A stretch of DNA of 64,000 bases from Hoeflea_A sp965228435 (lineage in GTDB: Bacteria; Pseudomonadota; Alphaproteobacteria; Rhizobiales; Rhizobiaceae). Shown in pieces: positions 61,698-64,000 of this stretch. The translations under genes were made by a program, and so were the position numbers. Below the pieces are notes generated by a model. The model was not told the DNA's origin, made no database searches, and was given only the letters and a program-made list of their open reading frames with translations. The DNA lies in the NCBI GenBank assembly GCA_965228435.1, contig OZ245818.1, positions 5,704,001 to 5,768,000 of the forward strand, in the 5' to 3' direction. How positions within the stretch are numbered: the first letter of the stretch is position 1; each line of letters opens with the position of its first letter.

Positions 61698-61865
61698 CCA
61701 GTCGATTTGACCGGCATGTGATCTGGCGGCAAACTTCTCAGATCAATCGGAACAACAACAAGACGACATTCAACCGGCACCCATAAGCCGCGAGTCGCAA
61801 ACCGAATGCCGATAATTGAATCGCTGGATTCGGGGAACAACACAGACGGCTAGCGGGGAACAGCC

Positions 61866-62861
61866 ATGTCGGAATCGACGCACGCCGGGTATGACCATAC
61901 CCTGTCGTTTCCTAATCTCGTTCGGATGTTCGGGTGGTGTGTGCTGGCCTTGATGGTCGCCTTCCTGATCAACAATTTCATGACGTTCTGGGGTGGGTTT
62001 CCCGGCGCCAACGCGGCGTTCGGCGACGGCGGCTTCGCCGCCATGATCCAGGCCGCTCTTTATCCGCTCGGGATGGTGTTGGCGATAGGCTATGTGGCGA
62101 CCCACCGGGCGACCTCATTGCGCGATAACGCGTCGACAGTCACAGGAATCAACACGTACTTCATCAGAGCCGCCTTTTGGGCCGTGCTGATTGTCGGTGT
62201 GGCGGACGTGGCGATCTCTTTCCTTCGGGTTGAGGGGCTGCTGCCTGCCGTTGTGGGCGAGGAATTGACCAAAGACCTTGGACGCTCCCAGTTCCGCGGT
62301 CTTTACGTTCATGTGCCGCTGATGGTGGTCAGTCTGGTCCTGGCGGCATTCACCCGAACGCTGGGTTTCCACTGGCTGGCGCTGTTGATCGTGATTGCCG
62401 AACTCGCGATCGTGTTCATGCGCTTCATCTTTTCCTACGAACAGGCTTTCATGGCCGACCTGGTAAGGTTCTGGTACGGCGCGCTGTTCCTGTTCGCCAG
62501 CGCCTACACGTTGCTGGAGGAAGGGCATGTGCGGGTCGACGTGTTCTATGCCGGCTTTGCCAACAAGACGAAAGCCGTGGTCAACGCCGTCAGCACCATT
62601 GTCATGGGTTTGACCTTCTGCTGGACCATCCTCATTGTTGGCATGGGCCAGAAATCCTCGATCATCAACAGTCCCTTGCTCAGCTTTGAAGTCACGCAGT
62701 CTGGCTTCGGCATGTACGTGAAGTACATGATGGCCGGTTTCCTCGGCGTCTTCGCGATATCCATGATGATCCAATTCGTCGCGTACCTGATGGACGCGGT
62801 CGCCGACTATCGCGGCGAACCGGGATCAAGGGTTCCGTCGCAAGAGCCGGTGGGGCACTGA
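61866..62861 (+). CDS. TRAP transporter, small permease (enlarged DctQ)
   Basis: A 331-residue membrane protein, twice the length of a typical DctQ (about 160-200 residues). The DctQ domain occupies roughly residues 150-310 (MRFIFSYEQAFMADLVRFWYGALFLFASAYTLLEEGHVRVDVFY is the signature). The first 145 residues add three hydrophobic segments. Enlarged DctQ chains are known for TakPQM-type systems. GCGGGGAACAGCC precedes the ATG. Confidence 0.88.
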   Translation: MSESTHAGYDHTLSFPNLVRMFGWCVLALMVAFLINNFMTFWGGFPGANAAFGDGGFAAMIQAALYPLGMVLAIGYVATHRATSLRDNASTVTGINTYFIRAAFWAVLIVGVADVAISFLRVEGLLPAVVGEELTKDLGRSQFRGLYVHVPLMVVSLVLAAFTRTLGFHWLALLIVIAELAIVFMRFIFSYEQAFMADLVRFWYGALFLFASAYTLLEEGHVRVDVFYAGFANKTKAVVNAVSTIVMGLTFCWTILIVGMGQKSSIINSPLLSFEVTQSGFGMYVKYMMAGFLGVFAISMMIQFVAYLMDAVADYRGEPGSRVPSQEPVGH

Positions 62862-62864
62862 TCG

Positions 62865-64000
62865 ATGGAACTCTATTTTCTCGCACTCCTCATTCTCCTG
62901 ATGGCCGTGGCCTTGGGGTCCGGCTATCCTGTTGCTTTCGCTCTTCCCGGCTCTTCGATCATAACAATCCTGATCGCGGCCGGCTGCGGTTACCTCTTTA
63001 TCGGCGATACCGACGCGTTCTTTGCCCAGGGCGGGCCATCGCAATGGCTTAGCGCGGGCGTGACCAACCTACGCGGGGTCTATTGGGAACCCGAACGGGA
63101 TACGCTCATCGCCATTCCGTTATTCATCTTCATGGGCATCATGCTTCAGCGGTCGAAAATTGCTGAAGACCTGCTGATCACCATGGCGCAGCTGTTCGGT
63201 CCGATTCCCGGTGGACTGGGGATTTCGGTTGTGTTCGTGGGGGCGTTGCTGGCGGCGACAACCGGTATCGTCGGCGCAACCGTCGTGGCCATGGGCCTGA
63301 TTTCCCTGCCGGCCATGCTGCGCAACAACTATTCGCAATCCCTGGCGACAGGCACGATCGCGGCCTCCGGCACACTGGGCCAGATCATTCCGCCATCGAT
63401 CGTCCTGATCATTCTTGCTGACCAGTTGTCGAGTGCGTCCGACCAGGCCGGGACAGCGCGTAAGAATCTGTTCAAGGAATCGACCGGCGAGCTGACCATG
63501 CCGTCGATTTTCGACGTCGGTTCAACCAGCGCCGGCGAGATGTTCCTCGGAGCGTTCCTGCCGGGCCTTGTGCTGGTCGGGCTCTACATGGTCTTCATCC
63601 TGATTTTTGCCTGGCTCCGCCCGAAGCTGGCGCCGCCAGTTCACCATGAGGGCGAGTTCAACCGGAAATTCTGGCTCAAGGTCATGGTGACCCTGTTCCC
63701 TCCGCTGGCGCTGATCATTCTGGTGTTGGGTTCCATCATCGCCGGTGTCGCGACGGTCAACCAGGCAGGCGCTATCGGTGCGGCAGGCGCGCTTATCATG
63801 GCGGGCTACCGGCTGAAGGATGGGCACAGGGACGCATTTTATCCGGCGATCCTGGCGGTTGCCTCTTTGGTGCTCGTCGGTTTCGTGCTTGCCAACTTCA
63901 ACACCAACATCAAGAACATTCGGACGAGCTCCGATGTAACCGGCATCGTGCTCGCCCTGATTGCCGTGGCCGGGTTGACCATATCGCTGGTTTGGAGCGG
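62865..64000 (+). CDS. TRAP transporter, large permease (DctM family; 3' end beyond window)
   Basis: From the ATG at 62865 an uninterrupted frame of 378 codons runs off the window end. It encodes a DctM-type protein: MELYFLALLILLMAVALGSG, IAIPLFIFMGIMLQRSKIAEDLL, ATTGIVGATVVAMGLISLP and SGTLGQIIPPSIVLIILAD are family landmarks. It starts three bases after the small permease stop and forms the sodium-coupled channel. Confidence 0.92.
   Translation, partial: MELYFLALLILLMAVALGSGYPVAFALPGSSIITILIAAGCGYLFIGDTDAFFAQGGPSQWLSAGVTNLRGVYWEPERDTLIAIPLFIFMGIMLQRSKIAEDLLITMAQLFGPIPGGLGISVVFVGALLAATTGIVGATVVAMGLISLPAMLRNNYSQSLATGTIAASGTLGQIIPPSIVLIILADQLSSASDQAGTARKNLFKESTGELTMPSIFDVGSTSAGEMFLGAFLPGLVLVGLYMVFILIFAWLRPKLAPPVHHEGEFNRKFWLKVMVTLFPPLALIILVLGSIIAGVATVNQAGAIGAAGALIMAGYRLKDGHRDAFYPAILAVASLVLVGFVLANFNTNIKNIRTSSDVTGIVLALIAVAGLTISLVWS

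Noticed and set aside
1..64000. Insertion sequences, prophage, CRISPR, tRNA/rRNA genes, replication origin
   Set aside because: No transposase, integrase, repeat-spacer array, tRNA cloverleaf or rRNA sequence was recognised on reading the window.

Overview
The window is GC-rich chromosomal DNA of an alphaproteobacterium, most likely of the Hyphomicrobiales (Rhizobiales). The indicators are family type and gene order: FrcA-like single-domain sugar ABC ATPases, a pcaQ/pcaCHGIJF block, nasT-nasS-nrtABC-nirBD-nasA, znuCB-zur, iolBCD with a LacI regulator, a TakP-type TRAP system, and a compound palindromic element resembling rhizobial RIME repeats. I cannot name a genus. I see no rRNA, tRNA, insertion sequence, phage gene or CRISPR array. 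Both ends cut a gene: a di-heme cytochrome at position 1 and a TRAP large permease at 64000.

Layout. 1-2622: a di-heme oxidoreductase overlapped by a ROK-family (XylR-like) regulator. 2836-7871: xylose uptake (xylF, xylH, xylG) and xylose isomerase. 7974-10818: a D-amino-acid module (DgcN, DgcA, D-amino-acid transaminase). 10839-12694: an exported protein of unknown function and a PAP2-family membrane protein. 13011-19481: glutaryl-CoA dehydrogenase, a fused E1 alpha-beta 2-oxoacid dehydrogenase, a FabD-like acyltransferase, a saccharopine/lysine dehydrogenase-like protein and a LysR regulator, which I read as a possible lysine/2-oxoadipate route. 19491-31603: an inositol-type regulon (aldolase, iolB, iolC, iolD; divergently two Gfo/Idh/MocA dehydrogenases flanking a TIM-barrel isomerase; a LacI regulator; a sugar ABC transporter), with two near-identical LacI operators. 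31606-34096: a sulfatase-fold hydrolase and a metallophosphodiesterase, divergent. 34170-47095: complete nitrate assimilation, with a sigma-54 promoter and an ANTAR-type antitermination leader. 47106-52818: protocatechuate branch of the beta-ketoadipate pathway. 52887-56016: a Tat-signal protein with an alanyl-tRNA-synthetase-like core facing znuC-znuB-zur across a Zur box. 56021-58188: cysQ and an acyl-CoA dehydrogenase. 58316-64000: a two-component system divergent from a TakPQM-like TRAP transporter.

The window is mainly catabolic and assimilatory: sugars, inositols, D-amino acids, aromatics and probably lysine feed central metabolism, while the nas and znu loci scavenge nitrogen and zinc. 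Most operons lie next to their own regulator. The best candidates for something new are the AlaRS-like exported protein at the zinc locus, the three-gene oxidation/reduction module inside the LacI regulon, and the fused-E1 cluster with an acyltransferase lacking the malonyl-binding arginine. The nas leader gives an unusually readable regulatory switch.
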